Source: Sorex araneus (taxonomy: Eukaryota > Chordata > Mammalia > Eulipotyphla > Soricidae). From it: DNA of 64,000 nucleotides. Position numbers and translations under genes: made by a program. The notes under the pieces were generated by a model. That model was not told the DNA's origin, searched no databases, and saw only the letters and a list, made by a program, of their open reading frames with translations. Below are positions 9,152-21,345 of this stretch, one piece after another (within the stretch, counting starts at the first letter, position 1; each line of letters begins with the position of its first letter). The stretch lies in contig NC_073307.1 in assembly GCF_027595985.1 (NCBI RefSeq), positions 121,499,678-121,563,677 of the forward strand, written 5' to 3'.

Positions 9152-12100
9152 TTTTTTAAGTAATCTCTGTGAATTACAGTTACAGATTTACAAACATTTG
9201 TGCTTACATTTCAGGCATACAATAATCGAATACCCATCTCTCCACCAGTGCCCATTCTCCACAACCAATTTTCCAGTATCTCTCCCCCCTACCCTCCTCA
9301 TCTTCCCCTGTTTCCAGCCTCTGTGGCAGGCGCATTCCCTTTTACACTCTCTCCTTTTGGGTGTTGTGGTTTGTAATAGAGGCATTAAGTGGGCATCATG
9401 TTTGGTCTATAGTCTACTTTCAGCACGCATGTCCCATCCCTAGTGGACTCTCTAAGCATCCTTTAATTGGTGGTCCCTTCTATCTGAGTTGCATTTTTCT
9501 GTCAGCATATAAAGCCGGCCTCCAGGTCATGGAGCAATGCTCCTGGTCCTTATCTCTACTATCTTTGGGTGTTAGTATCCCATTCTGTTCCTTTATATTC
9601 CACAAATGAGTGCAATACTTTTATGTCTGTTCCTCTCTTTCTGACTCATTTCACTCAATATGATACTCTCCATGTTGATCCACTTATATGCAAATTTCAT
9701 GACTTCATCTTTTCTAATAACTGCATAGTATTCCATTGTGTAGGTGTACCAAAGTTTCTTTAACCAGTCATCTGTTTTTGGGCACTTGGGTTTTCCAGAT
9801 TCTAGCTATTGTAAACAGTGCTGCAATGAACATACAAATACAGATGTCATTTCTACTCTACTTTTTTGCATCTCCGGGATATTTTCCCAGAAGTGGTAAT
9901 GATGGGTCAAATTGGAGCTTAGTTTCTAATTTTTTGAGAAACGTTTGTACTGTTTTCCAATAGGATTGAACCATTAGGCATTCCCACCAGTAGTGAAGGA
10001 GATTCCCCATCTTTCTACAGTCACACTAGTACCAGTTCCATTTGTTATGTCCTATGTTAGCCATTCTCTGTGGTGTGAGATGATATCACATTGTTGTTTT
10101 GATCTTTATCTCCCTGATGATTAGTGATTAAGAGCATTTTTTTCATTAACCTTTTAGCTATTCGGATTTCTTCTTTGAGAAAGTTTCTGTTCATTTCATT
10201 GCCCCATTTTCTGATAGGGTTGGATGTTTTCTTCTTGTAGATTTCAACCAGTGCCTAGTGTATCCCTGATATTAACCCCTTATCAGAAGGGTATTGGGTG
10301 AATATCCTTTCCTATTCTGTAGAGTGTCTTTGTATTCTGGTCACTGTTTCTTTTGAGGTACAGAAGCTTCTTAGATTAAGATAGTCTCATTTGTTCATCT
10401 TTGTTTCCACTTGCTTGGTCAGTGGCATGGCATCTTTGAAGATACCTTTAGCTTCAATGTCATGGAGGGCTTTGCTAACCTTTTCTTCAATGTACCTTAT
10501 GGATTCTGGTATGATGCTGAGATCTTTGATCCATTTAGACCAGTCTTTTGAGCATGGTTTAGGGAGAGGTCTGAATCCATTTTTTTTGCATGTGACTGTC
10601 CAATTTTGACAGCACCATTTGTTATAGACGCTTTCCTTGCTCCACTTAACATTCCTTGTTCCCTTATCAAAGATTAGATGATCATATATTTGAGAGTGTA
10701 TGTAAGGATATTCACCCTGTTCTTTGGTCTGCAGCTTTGCCTTTGTTTCATTACCATGCTTTTTTCATTATTAATGCATTGTAATAGAGTTTGAGGTTTG
10801 GGGAAGGTAATGCCTCCCACCTTCTTTTTTCCAAGAATTATTTTAGCTATTCGTGCAAAGTTGTTGTTCCATATAAATTTCAGAAGTGTTTGATTCATTT
10901 CTTTGAAGAATTTCATGGGTATTCTATATGGATCTCATTGAATTTGCATAATGCTTTGGGGAATATTGCCATTGCGACAATATTAATTCTCCCATTCCAT
11001 GAGCAGGGGATATGTTTACATTTCCTCGTGTCCTCTTTTATTTCATGAAGTAGTGTTTTGTACTTTTCTTTTTAACAGGTCCTATCCCTCCTTAGATACG
11101 CTGTTTCCAAGGTACTTGATTTTCTGAGGCATGATTGTGAACGGGACTGCTTTTTTCATTTCACTTTCTCCTACCCCATTATTTGCATATTAGAAATCCA
11201 TGGACTTATGGGTAAAAATTTTATAGCCTGCAACTTTAGTAAACAAATCTATTGTTTCTAAGAGCTTCTTGGTAAAGGCTTTAGGGCTCTCTATAGTTTC
11301 ATATCAACTGCAAGTAGTGAGAGATTGATTTCTTCCTTTCCTCTCTGGTGCTCTGAATACCTTTTTCTTGCTTAACCACTATTACAAGTACTATATTGGA
11401 TAGATGTGATGAGAGTGGGCATCCTTGTCTCGTACCTGATCTTAGAGGGAAGGCTCTTAGTTTTTCCCCATTGAGGATGATGCTTGACATAGGCTTCTGG
11501 CAGATGGCTTTGACTATATTAAGGAAAGTTAGTTCAGTACCCATTTTGGTGAGAGTTTTTGTCAATAACAGGTGCTGGATCTTGTCAAATGCTTTCTCTG
11601 CATCTATTGAAATGATCATATGGTTTGTATCTTTTATTTTGTTGATATGAAGGATTATGTTGATTGATTTCTGAATGTTAAACCATGCTTGCATCCCCAG
11701 GATGAATCCCACTTGGTCTTGGTGTATGATATTCTTGATGAGTTGTTGGATTTTATTTGCTAATATTTTGTTCAGGATCTTTGCATCTGTGTTCATCAGG
11801 AATATTGGCCTGTAATTTTTTTGCGAAGTCTCTGTTTGCTTTTGGTATTAGGGAGTCATATGCCTCATAGAAACTGAGAGAGTTTTTGTTTCTTCAATTT
11901 CCCGGAAAAGCTTGAGAAGAACTGGCAAAGGGTTCTCTTTAAATGTTGGAAGAATTCGCTATGTTGGAAGAAATCTATCTGTATCTGGACTTTTGTTTGG
12001 GGAAAGACTTCTGATTACAGTTTCAATTTCCTTGATAGTAATAGGTTTATTCTGGTATTCCAACTCTTCTTGGATCAGACTTGGCAGATTATAGGAATCC

Positions 12101-14826
12101 AGAAACTTATCCATTTCTTCTAGATTTTCTTGTTTTGTGGCATACAGACTGTCAAAGAAGACTGATGATCTTTTGAATTACTTTGGTTTCTGTTGTTATA
12201 TCCCCCTTTCCATTTCTGATTTGGTTTATTAGGGTTCTCTTTCTAACTTTCTTTGTGAGCTTTACTATTGGTTTATCAATCTTGTTTATTTTCTCAAAGA
12301 ACAAGCATTTGGTTCATTGATCTTTCAGAATTGTTTTTTAGGTTTCCATGTTGTTAATTTCTGCTCTAAGTTTTATTATTTCTTTTTTTTGGCCGGGTTT
12401 AGGCTACTTTTCTTGGTCCTTTTCTAAGATCTTGAGCTGTGAAGTCAAGTTAGTTATGTGGGCTCTTTCTTCTTTCAAGAAATATGCTTGCAGATTCTAT
12501 ACATTTTCCCCATAAAATGGTTTTAGCTGTGTCCCACAAGTTTTGGTAGCTCATATCTTCATTCTAATTTTTTTCCACTTATCTTTTGATTTGTTCCTTG
12601 ATATCCTCCCTGACCCACTCGATGTTCAGCATTGAGTTGTTTAATTTTGACGTGTTTCATTTGGTTCTCTGCATCTGTGTGTGATTAACTTCTATCTTCA
12701 GTGCATCATGATCTGAAAAGAGAGTTGATGCAGTTTCTATCTTCCTGATTCTATTGCAGTATGTTTTGTGTCTCAGAATGTGGTCTATTTTGGAATATTT
12801 TCTGCGTGCAGTAGAAAAGAATGCGTATTCTTATAATTGGGGGGGATATAAAACCCTATATAGATCTATGTTATAGATCCACTCTTCTATGTTTTCCTTT
12901 AAAGCCAGTGTTTCCTTGCTGAGTTTTATTCTTGTTTATCTATCTAGAGGTGATTAGGTGGTGTTGAAGTCTCCAACTACTATTTTGTTGCTATCAATGT
13001 CCTCCTTAAAATCTGTTAGCAGTTGGTTTAAGTATTTAGCTGGTACTTCATTAGGTGCATATTTATATGTTTAGTATTGTGGTTTCTTCCTGCTGTGCGT
13101 ATCCCTTGATTACTAAAATATGGCCTTTGTTATCCCCTCTAATCTTGTTCAACCTGAAATCTATGTTGTCGGATAGTATTACGGCCACCCCGCCTTTTTG
13201 AGGGAATTGTTTGCTTGAAGGATGGTTTTCCATCCTTTGACGTGGAGCCTATGTTTGCTCTGACTGTTCAGATGTGTTTCTTGTAGGCTGCAGAATGTTG
13301 GGTTTAGTTTTTAATCTATTTTGCAACTCTGTGTCTCTTAATTGGTATATTTAGACCTTGGACATTGAGAGAGATTATTGTCATGGGGTTTTGTGAAACC
13401 TTTCTGTAGAGGTTTGTTGTGCTTGTAGGGTTATTTCTTGTCTTACAGTAGACAAGAAATAGCCTTTCTAACCTTTAACCTTTAACGTTTCTCAGTTTGG
13501 TTTTGAGCCTATAAAGTACCTGAGCTGTTCTTTATTCATGAAATAGTGTATCGTTCCTTCGACTTTGAGTGAGAGTTTAGCTGGATAAATGCTTGCATTA
13601 TTGTCTCTCTATCTGTGGCATTCATCATTCTGATTATGAGATGTCTTGGATTCTTTTTGTTATGGTCTCTTTTAGCTGGCACCCTTCAGGCTCCTTGGAT
13701 CTGAATGAATGCATTCTCTGGAAACTTTTTAGCAATGATTTTTTTAACTCTCTTTTTCACTGGGGTTGCCTCCCTGTCCTTCTGGTACTCTGATGATTCT
13801 TATGTTGTTCCTCTTGTATTCATCCCCTAGGTCTCTGATTCACCCCAGAGCTATTTTGTGGTCTGTTCTCATTGTTTCTTGTTGCCTGTTAGCTTTCTGC
13901 AGCTCATATTCAAGCTCACTGGTTCTGTCTTTGGCTGTACCTATTCTACTGTTGAGGGAACTCACTGAGTTTTTTATTTCATCTACTGAATCCTTTCTTA
14001 GTGACACTTCTATTTGTAGATTTCTTATTTATGCTCTCATATCTTCCTGTATTTTTTTTGGCTGTTCATTCCACAGTTTCTTTCACGTCCCCCTTTAATT
14101 TACAGGATGTTTATTCCACTGTTTCTTTGAGTTCATTCAATATCTTCAACATTTCATCTCTGAATTCTTTATCAAAGAGATCGTATTTGTGGGTAAGCCC
14201 TGTTGAAGCCTCTGGATTCTTTTCCTCATCTTCTCCTCATGGTGGGGATTTGTGCTATGTCTTCATGTTATACTGATAGTATGGCGGTGGGACCTTCCAT
14301 TTAACTATCAATATTCCTCTCTTGCTGCAAGAAAGGATACTGGATGAGCTCGGTCAATGGTGGTCACCTTTTTCCTCTTCTAGGATACAACCTTCCTCTT
14401 TCGTGCTCCTTTGTGGCTTACGTGAGGCCTTTACGGAAGCTTTCGAGGATGTGTTCTCTTACATTGGGCTTGTCCAACTTGTTATGTTCACCAGTATTTT
14501 GATAAAATTGGAATGGCTAGTAGACTAGTAGGCTTATTTTATTTGAGATAGCCAGAATGTTCTCCACAGAATTCGATAATGGAGAATGAGATGTGATTCC
14601 AGAGTGCTGGGAAAGGGGAAAATAACTTCAGCCACCACAAGAGGACATGTCCCCTGCAGTGAAGACCACAGGCCTGCCACGCTGTAGGTCCTGAGAGATG
14701 CTGTGAGGATTTCAGGTCCGGGTGGTAGGATGGAGCGCAGGTGCAGTAGTGAGGCTTTGGCAGTGGATTCACAAACCTGAGAGAGCAAATAAGCAGCAGT
14801 GGAGAGGTGGCACTGGGGCCTGAATC
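9152..14826 (-). mobile_element. Full-length L1 retrotransposon, inactive
   Basis: 5675 bases, bounded by AAGAATACAACTGATT (9136-9151) and AAGAATACAAATGATT (14827-14842), a 16-base target-site duplication with one difference. The 3' UTR is at 9152-9600, ORF2 at about 9600-13330, ORF1 at about 13430-14240 and the 5' UTR beyond. Recognisable protein includes the ORF2 reverse transcriptase (11299-11796: [38 protein letters not shown]). Both ORFs are broken by stops and frameshifts, so it is dead. The 5' UTR lacks the TCTAGACTGTGAAC units of the nonautonomous elements. Confidence 0.95.
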
Positions 14827-14861
14827 AAGAATACAAATGATTGATCTCATAATATGCTCTT

Positions 14862-14975
14862 TTTTATATCCCACAGTTGAACACAATCATTCTATGTCTG
14901 TCTCTCAACTTTTGATTCATTTCACGCAGCATGATATTCTCCATGTCTATCCATTTACAAGAAATCATAAATAAT
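14862..14975 (-). mobile_element. L1 3'-region fragment
   Basis: Antisense L1 words (CTATGTCTGTCTCTC, GATTCATTTCACGC, AGCATGATATTCTCCATG) match the ORF2 C-terminus/3' UTR junction of the other L1s here. It lies just beyond the full-length L1 and is a separate small piece. Confidence 0.7.
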
Positions 14976-15311
14976 CCTGTAACTGTGTATCAGATGGAGA
15001 TTCACTTTTTTAAAAAAGAAATACAAATTATTTCAAGAGACAGTTGACTCCCTGAAATACATTCACAGGATTGCTAGATCAGTACACTGTGGGCCTGGTG
15101 GTTAGATAAATCCTGATCTGTTCTTTGTTCTGAGATCAAGTCATAAGTCTCACCAGCAGTGCCAGAGAAGACCCATCAAGAACTAAAAACTAAAACAACT
15201 GAACACTCAGTACTGATGCTATTGAGGGCCTCACAGAGCAGCTCATTGTGGGGTAGATAGATGTACAGCTCTCATTGCTGATAGCTTTGATGTTCAGGCA
15301 GGTGAGTTAAG
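14976..15311. other. Intergenic sequence, nothing recognised
   Basis: No open frame or repeat that I can identify. Confidence 0.4.
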
Positions 15312-15324
15312 TTAGTGTGAATTT

Positions 15325-16157
15325 TTTTTTTAATTTTTTATTGAATCACCGTGTGAAAAGTTACAAATCTTTCAGGCTTAAGGCTCAGTCATACACTCAG
15401 TCATACATCCCTTCACCAGTGCACATGTTCCACCACCAAGAACCCCAGTATACCTGCCACCCCATCCCCACCCCCTGCCTGTGTGGCAGATAATTTTCAC
15501 TTTACTTTCTCTTTACTTTGATTACATTCAATATTTCACCAGAAAACTCACTTTTATTATTGGGAATTTCCCCCCAACAATCACACCTGCCCAAAAGGCA
15601 TCATTTGATCATTTGTTTTCCATTGCTAAGAATAAGAGCATATAAGGTCATGGTTTTTGATTTCTTGTATTTTAGTAATTAAGTCCAAAAAATTTCTGCC
15701 AGAAATCTCATTATTACAAGCTCATACCTCATGTTTTGTGGACCTCATAAATGGAGGTCACCACGCCAGCAGGGAAAGGAAAGACTGAGAGAGAAACATC
15801 TTTCCCCTCCCAGGGCGGCATGAGGCTGTAGCTTAGTTCACAGTCTAGAGACATTTCTGCAAGATGCCTCTGTGTGCCAAAAGTAGTTAGTTTGTCTCCG
15901 GGATCATGGGCATTCAGGAACGAAGGGGCCGCTGGGGAACACATCTGGATGGAGAGTGGCACCAGTAACGCCCCCCATCCCGAGATCTCCTGCTGATCCC
16001 GTCACTGCAAACTTGTACCTCTCTTTAGTGGGTCTTAGAAGATGACGGTTGCCACACCACCACTGGGGAAAGGAAAGGCCGAGAGAGAAAAACCTTTCCC
16101 CTTCCAGGGTGGCATGGGGCCCTAGCTTAGTTCACAGTATAGAGGCATTTCTGCAAG
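15325..16157 (-). mobile_element. Nonautonomous L1-like element with two GC-rich 5' units, with target-site duplication
   Basis: About 833 bases bounded by GTTAGTGTGA (15312-15321) and GTTAGTGTGA (16160-16169). On the minus strand: first 5' unit (core CTGTGAACTAAGC near 16130), second unit (TCTAGACTGTGAACTAAGC near 15850, about 290-300 bases on), then a type-2 L1 3' UTR (AGATTTCTGGCAGAAAT, TTAGCAATGGAAAAC, GGTGGTGGAACATG) and an A-rich tail. No L1 ORF sequence lies between the units and the 3' UTR. The clean duplication shows it moved as this composite unit. Confidence 0.75.
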
Positions 16158-16189
16158 GTTAGTGTGATTTCACAAAGTGAAATGCGGGG

Positions 16190-17330
16190 GCGGGGCGGCT
16201 GCTGCTGTGCATGTGGTGGCCTTTAACTGCTCCCCAGTCCCCTAGCCCTCCCCAACAGAAAGATAAAGAGACAGGAAGTTGGGGGATCACTGCTTGATGA
16301 TAAAAATGGCCCATTTAATGTACAGCTGCCAGCATACTTATAGAGCATCTTAGGAGAGTTGAGATAAGGACATAGGTGTGATCAATCACTTACATAGATA
16401 AACATTTGGTGGAGGAAATTGTCTTGAGATTTACTCAAGGTAACTCTGTCTCCCAGGGACATTGACATTGCTTTATCTTTTCCTCTAGTTGTATAAGTTG
16501 TCAATACTTGCAGTTGTTTGGATAAACACAGTAAGAGGCAAAGATCCCAATACTTAGTTCTCTGGGCTGAGAGAAAGCAAGGCTTTTACAGTAAATCCCA
16601 CACTAAGCCTTCAGACCAGTTCAGCTTGCCCTTCACCATGGGAGTCCTGTTTCTTAAGTCATAACCACTTGCATCAAGATCATGCATTTATGTTTTTTAT
16701 AATGTCCCATTTCTATGCCAGGGTACCTTTGCCACTACCTTCTGGGTTACTAGAAACTACAGCAACTGAGGCCTAAGTCAAGTATTTATGACCAGGTAAT
16801 TATGCCCTGGAATAGATATAGTTCAATCAACTCCTAAGTATTCAGAGCATAGCACTAATGGTCTTTCTGTGTTTAACCAAAAAACATTGCTCTAAAGTAA
16901 AATATAAAAAGGCTATAGGAGAAATGGAAAAGCAGGTACAAATACACATCACTTGAAATACAAAGCAGTACAAATACAAAGTTCAGAATTACCAGAAAGT
17001 TTTGGCTCATCAGTAATCAAGACTGACTTGGGAAACTGTTACAATGAGAGGTAAAATATGAAGGAAAGATTAAAGACAGACCTTAATTAAATTAGGAATA
17101 TTAACAAGACATGCTAAGTTTCTCTGGGAGGAAGAAAGGGGGCAATTCGCTGATGAAACCTGAAACACTTAGGGTTAATATTCAACCCAGTATCTGGCAT
17201 GTAGGTAAAGACAGAATGGGAAGAGCTGATGAGCCTCTCCTGAGGCATGTGGAAGGAGAGGGAGATGGGGTCAGAATACCTGATGCTGTAGTTTCCTGAA
17301 TTCCTGCCTAGGTCCCCTTAGTAGTGAAGC
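16190..17330 (-). mobile_element. Possible LTR-type sequence, unconfirmed
   Basis: The minus strand has LTR-like features: an ATTAAA near 16320, a TATAAGTATGC stretch just upstream, and a GC-rich end. No matching TG..CA termini, flanking duplication or retroviral coding sequence was found. It may be a solo LTR of unknown length or unique sequence. No host gene is seen. Confidence 0.3.
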
Positions 17331-17599
17331 TGTGGATTTATGCACTGTGGTGTGGATCCACTATTAGAGTGGTGACAATTTCAAGGAAATAGAATAATAA
17401 TTATACTATTTTTTGTTTATTTGTTTGTTTGTTAAAACCCACTGCACTGGCAGATACTTGGACCCCAGCTAGATGGAGCAATAAACCTCACTGTGTGATT
17501 TGCATGATCAGACAAGACAGGCTCTGTTCTCTGTGCTTGAGTGGTGGTCGACTCCGGACCTTAACAAAACAAAAGACATAAAATAACATGTCGTGCCAA

Positions 17600-17720
17600 T
17601 TCTGTATTTATTTTGAAAATTTTTAATTTTGACTTATACTGTAAATAATGTTTTCTCATGGACATTGATCTGACACCACACCCATTACCACTACAGTGTA
17701 ATGTCTGTCTCCCCTTCTCC
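17600..17720 (-). mobile_element. Old L1-type 3' end relic
   Basis: Antisense pattern of poly-T/A-rich start followed by GACACCACACCCATTACCAC and CCCCTTCTCCCCCTC, as in other L1 3' UTRs here, heavily diverged. The stretch 17331-17600 beside it shows nothing recognisable. Confidence 0.4.
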
Positions 17721-18059
17721 CCCTCACTTGCCCCCTAGTGCATTGTCTGAGTCAGTTCCCCAGTATCTTGCTTTGCGATTTTTGTTGCTGCCTCACTATG
17801 TATCATTAAAAAATAAATAGATAGATTCAAAATGGCCACAGGGCCTATCATTTTACTTCCAGATTTATATTCCAGGATTGTGCTAAACTTGAACATCAAT
17901 GTTACAGAAGAATAGTTTATAATATTCCCAATTGAATACGGACAACAAATAGAAGATTCATGTGTCATTTATCAAATGTAATGTATCAATACAGGATACT
18001 TTAAGTATTTAAAATAAATAATACTTAAATAAAAAAGCAACTACAACCAATGAGATAAA

Positions 18060-18205
18060 AGGGGGCTTGTTGGGGAGTTGGCAGGGACTCTGGGGACACT
18101 GGTGTTGTTACTGGTATTCCAACATTGTATGCCTGAAATAATTCTCTTATGAACAGCTTTGTAAATCATGGTGTCTTAATAAAATATTTTTGATTAAAAA
18201 AATCG
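18060..18205 (+). mobile_element. Old L1-type 3' end relic
   Basis: Sense-strand tail pattern: a GGACACTGGTG block, ACATTGTATGCCTGAAAT, CTTTGTAAATCATGG and AATAAAAT before an A-rich end. A similar older tail is at about 60400-60620. Confidence 0.5.
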
Positions 18206-18647
18206 ATGAGATACAACATATTCTTTCACATGGGTGAATCTAAATACCTCAAGATAAATGAAAGAAGTCAGTTATGAAAGACAGGATTCCGTTTGCCTGG
18301 AAAGTGTAAACTAGGAAAATACATTGAGATAAGGAGTTGAAGTACAGGAAGTCAGGCAAACAGAGTGGAGCTGGGAGATTGTTCGGAGACAAATGATCAC
18401 AAACAGCTATTTACTTTCTTTTGGGACTAATGAAAACTTAATACAAATGATTGTATTACTAGAGCCCACAATAGATAAATTATGTGGTGTGTGAATTACA
18501 TTTTAATAAAGCTGTTTTAATTTAAAAACATGAAACACACAGAATGCTCTTTAACTTCAAGCTATATTACGAAAGATTGTAATAAAACCTTAATGGTTTT
18601 GGAGCAAATACACATGCTTAGACCAATAGAATAAAATAAATCCTAAC

Positions 18648-18690
18648 ATATATATATATGTATATATATATATATACACACATACACACA
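18648..18690. repeat. (TA)n/(CA)n microsatellite
   Basis: Alternating TA run passing into CACACATACACACA. Confidence 0.9.
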
Positions 18691-18719
18691 TGAAAAAGCA
18701 CCTGAGTTTTTGACATTTT

Positions 18720-19850
18720 ATTTTAGTTCATTATATATTAAGATAGTATGTTTTACATAGTTATGTTTAGCTGACTTTTAGGAGCACAAAGTCTCAACAC
18801 CAATCCCACCAGTGTTGTTGACTTTCCTGCACTGATGTCCAGGTTTTCCTCCCAAAACCCAGACATACTCCTGGAAGACATGTATCGAAATTGGACTGTT
18901 TTAATTTAGATTTTTACCTTACAATAATGTTGGCTTTATAGCATATGTGTGTGTACCCCATCTCTGATATTGTGAATTGTTGGGTCCAAAGGTCACACTG
19001 TTTTCACTCCTCAGAGAAACCTCTGACTGGGCTGAACAGACAATACTTCTACCAGAAGTGAATGAGATCTTCTTTTCCACTACATACTGCCAACATGAAT
19101 TGTTCTCATTTTTTTAGAATGTATGTACCATTTGTACTGGTGACAGATGATATATTATTGTTCTCTTTGTTTGAATTTTTCTAATAATAAATGATGATTT
19201 TTATATGTCTTCTTTTCATGAGTCTTTCAGTTATTTTCATCAGAGAATTGTCTGTTAATTTCCTTTCTCCATTTTTGGGTGTATTGGTCTTCTGGATATG
19301 TTTTACTGTTAATCTCTAATCAAAAATTGAATCACTTCAGAAGCACAGTTGAAAAGTTTTTCATGATTGGGTTTCAGTCATATAATGTTTGACACCCATC
19401 CCTTTACCATTGTCCATTGCCCAACATCAATGTCCCCTGTTACTCTCCCACCATCTCAACACCCCCTAGCTTGCCTTCATGGCAACTTTTCTTCTCTCTC
19501 ATGATTTTTTTAATTTCTCTTTTGTTTTGGGCATCACGGTTTGAAATACAGGTACTGAAAGATCATCATATTTGTACCTCCACCTAATTTCAACACTCAG
19601 TACTTGTTCAGCAATTTCACTTCTTAAATAATATCCTAAATCTTTGGCAGGTTTGTTGTCAATCTTTATGAGTGCTTTATACGTCTTAGATAGTGATCCT
19701 TTGTTTGATGTTTTATATGCAAATATTTTCCCACTCAGTTATGTTTTTTAAATTTTGCCCATGTTTTCTTCACTGTGCAGAATCTTTTGAGTGTTATGGA
19801 GACTTCTTTGCTTTTTTGTTTGTTTGTTTGTTCCTGAGCTCCTAAATGTA
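18720..19850 (-). mobile_element. Old L1 fragment, itself interrupted by an L1 tail
   Basis: Antisense ORF2 C-terminal words are visible but strongly diverged (for example around 18930-19320 and 19640-19800). A pyrimidine-rich 3' UTR-type piece at about 19330-19560 interrupts them. The 3' part at 18720-18900 is shared with 47990-48230 in the flank of MRGPR copy 2, so it predates the gene duplications. Confidence 0.6.
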
Positions 19851-19854
19851 TAAG

Positions 19855-20334
19855 GAATGAGGTTAGGGAAAAATTAGCCCATGCAGAAAGAGTAACTCCA
19901 GATCTTTAATACCACAAAGTAGACATTTAATACCATAGTAGACATTTAATACCGTAGCAAACAGATATGAAACTACTACTCCAGGAAAGTCATTGGCAAT
20001 TAATTGTAGAGTTCCACATCCAATTTCCTTTATATTATCCAGTTATATCCTTCCTGATTATTTATCTATAAAAACTGAAAAGAGTCATAAAAAAACTTGT
20101 AAATGAATGTTAATAGTAGATTTTTCCTTGTTAATAGCAGATTTTTTCTTGTTAATACTAGAAAAATAGATGTTTCCCTATATTGCATACATGAAAATAA
20201 ACAATGGTTTCTTGATACTATGAAATAGGATTCAACTTAAGATATAAACAAAAACACAGATAACTGAAATACAATGACAAAATTTCCTGAAATTATGACT
20301 ACAGCATGACTCTAAGATATGAACATTTGATTCT
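19855..20334. other. 3' flank of MRGPR copy 1
   Basis: Aligns with 50493-50940 and 58255-58670, downstream of the other copies. It has a short tandem triplication of TAGACATTTAATACC (about 19905-19953) and a doubled TTAATAGCAGATTTTT unit (20111-20151) not present in the others. The AATAAA kept by the other copies is lost; two ATTAAA hexamers on the minus strand (19926-19931, 19945-19950) could replace it. Confidence 0.6.
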
Positions 20335-21345
20335 TCATGACATTTCCAGAGTCTCCTGAGGAGGGCGGCCTTCACTTCCATTTTCCTCAGGAATGTCCTG
20401 CAAAGCCCTCTGCAGAATTATTTTGAGACTCCTTCTTTGCTGTTTTTTCTGCTTTCTAAAAGAACCAACAAAGAAATAAATGATGGGGTTGGCACAGCTA
20501 TTGACACAGAAGAGTACCTCTGTCGCTAGCCAAAATCTAAAGCTGTGTATACCATTCCACATTATTATCAAGGGTATGAGGATTCCCCAAGGTAGGCCAC
20601 AGATGAGAAAGACCAGCACTGTAAGCCCGACGGTCGCATACAGCCTGGTCAGCTTCCTCTTCTGGGAGCCACACAGCAATCTGGTCAGCAGCGCCAGGCT
20701 GGATACTAATAGAAGAACAGAGCAGAAAACTATCCACGTGGCAATGCTTATATAAGTTAGCCCACACAAATAGTCATCAAACATTCCACTCAGTTGACCA
20801 CAGAATGTCATTCTCAGGATGTTTAGGAGCAGGGACAGGACCCAAAGCAGGGCACACACAACAGCAGATAAGTATTTTGGGCGGTGGCTATAGTACCAGA
20901 TGGGCTTTAGGACAGACAGGCAGCGCTCAGTGCTAATGGCAGTAATAAAGCTCAGGCTTGCAACATAGGGAAAGACACTTATGTGAATAAATAGAAGAGC
21001 ATATTTATTGGAAAACTCTAATCCTATGAAGAATGATGTAACGGATAAAATCATCCAGATGAAGAGAAAGACAAAATCAGCTCCTGCCAAGTTGAGGATG
21101 TAGATGGAGAAAGCATTCTTCCGAATACGGAAGCCCAGGAGCCAGAGCACCACCGCATTTCCTGCCAGACCCATCAGAGTAAAGACACATTCCAAAATCC
21201 TTGTGATGATGTAAGCCTTCTTGGTTGTTTGTAGAAAGTTCAGCCAATCACTTTCATCCTGTGGTGTGCTTACTGTCACCCAGGTTGTCACAGTTGTATC
21301 CAGCCTCAGATATTCTCCAGTGGTGTTCCTGGGAACATAAAACAT
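20335..21345 (-). CDS. MRGPRX: Mas-related G-protein coupled receptor, MRGPRX-like, copy 1 (full length, start codon uncertain)
   Basis: Seven-transmembrane receptor of the MRGPR family; in other mammals these act at the plasma membrane of nociceptive sensory neurons or mast cells and couple to Gq/Gi. Visible motifs, numbered from the first ATG: N63 in TM1 (GLAGNAVV), LNLAGAD with D90 in TM2, ERC at 140-142 in place of DRY (family typical), CGLP at 249-252 in TM6, NPIIY at 286-290 in TM7, and a basic C-tail ending PPQETLEMS. C182 and C194 match the TM4-TM5 disulfide pair of MRGPRX2. The open frame is intact over 336 codons. The first six residues lie in intron sequence upstream of an acceptor (TTATGTTCCCAG, exon from 21328). 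The codon aligning with the initiator of the copy at 58671-59660 is CTG (21301-21303, Leu15), and the next in-frame ATG is M58, inside TM1. Initiation could therefore use CTG, or the ATG at 21343-21345 in an unspliced transcript. An N-glycosylation sequon NTT is at 7-9. R178 replaces the ligand-binding Glu of human MRGPRX proteins. Confidence 0.93.
   Translation of the reverse strand: MFYVPRNTTGEYLRLDTTVTTWVTVSTPQDESDWLNFLQTTKKAYIITRILECVFTLMGLAGNAVVLWLLGFRIRKNAFSIYILNLAGADFVFLFIWMILSVTSFFIGLEFSNKYALLFIHISVFPYVASLSFITAISTERCLSVLKPIWYYSHRPKYLSAVVCALLWVLSLLLNILRMTFCGQLSGMFDDYLCGLTYISIATWIVFCSVLLLVSSLALLTRLLCGSQKRKLTRLYATVGLTVLVFLICGLPWGILIPLIIMWNGIHSFRFWLATEVLFCVNSCANPIIYFFVGSFRKQKKQQRRSLKIILQRALQDIPEENGSEGRPPQETLEMS

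Noticed and set aside
16190-17330. A definite endogenous retrovirus LTR
   Set aside because: Promoter and polyadenylation-like words are present, but neither termini nor a flanking duplication could be found, so it is listed only as possible.
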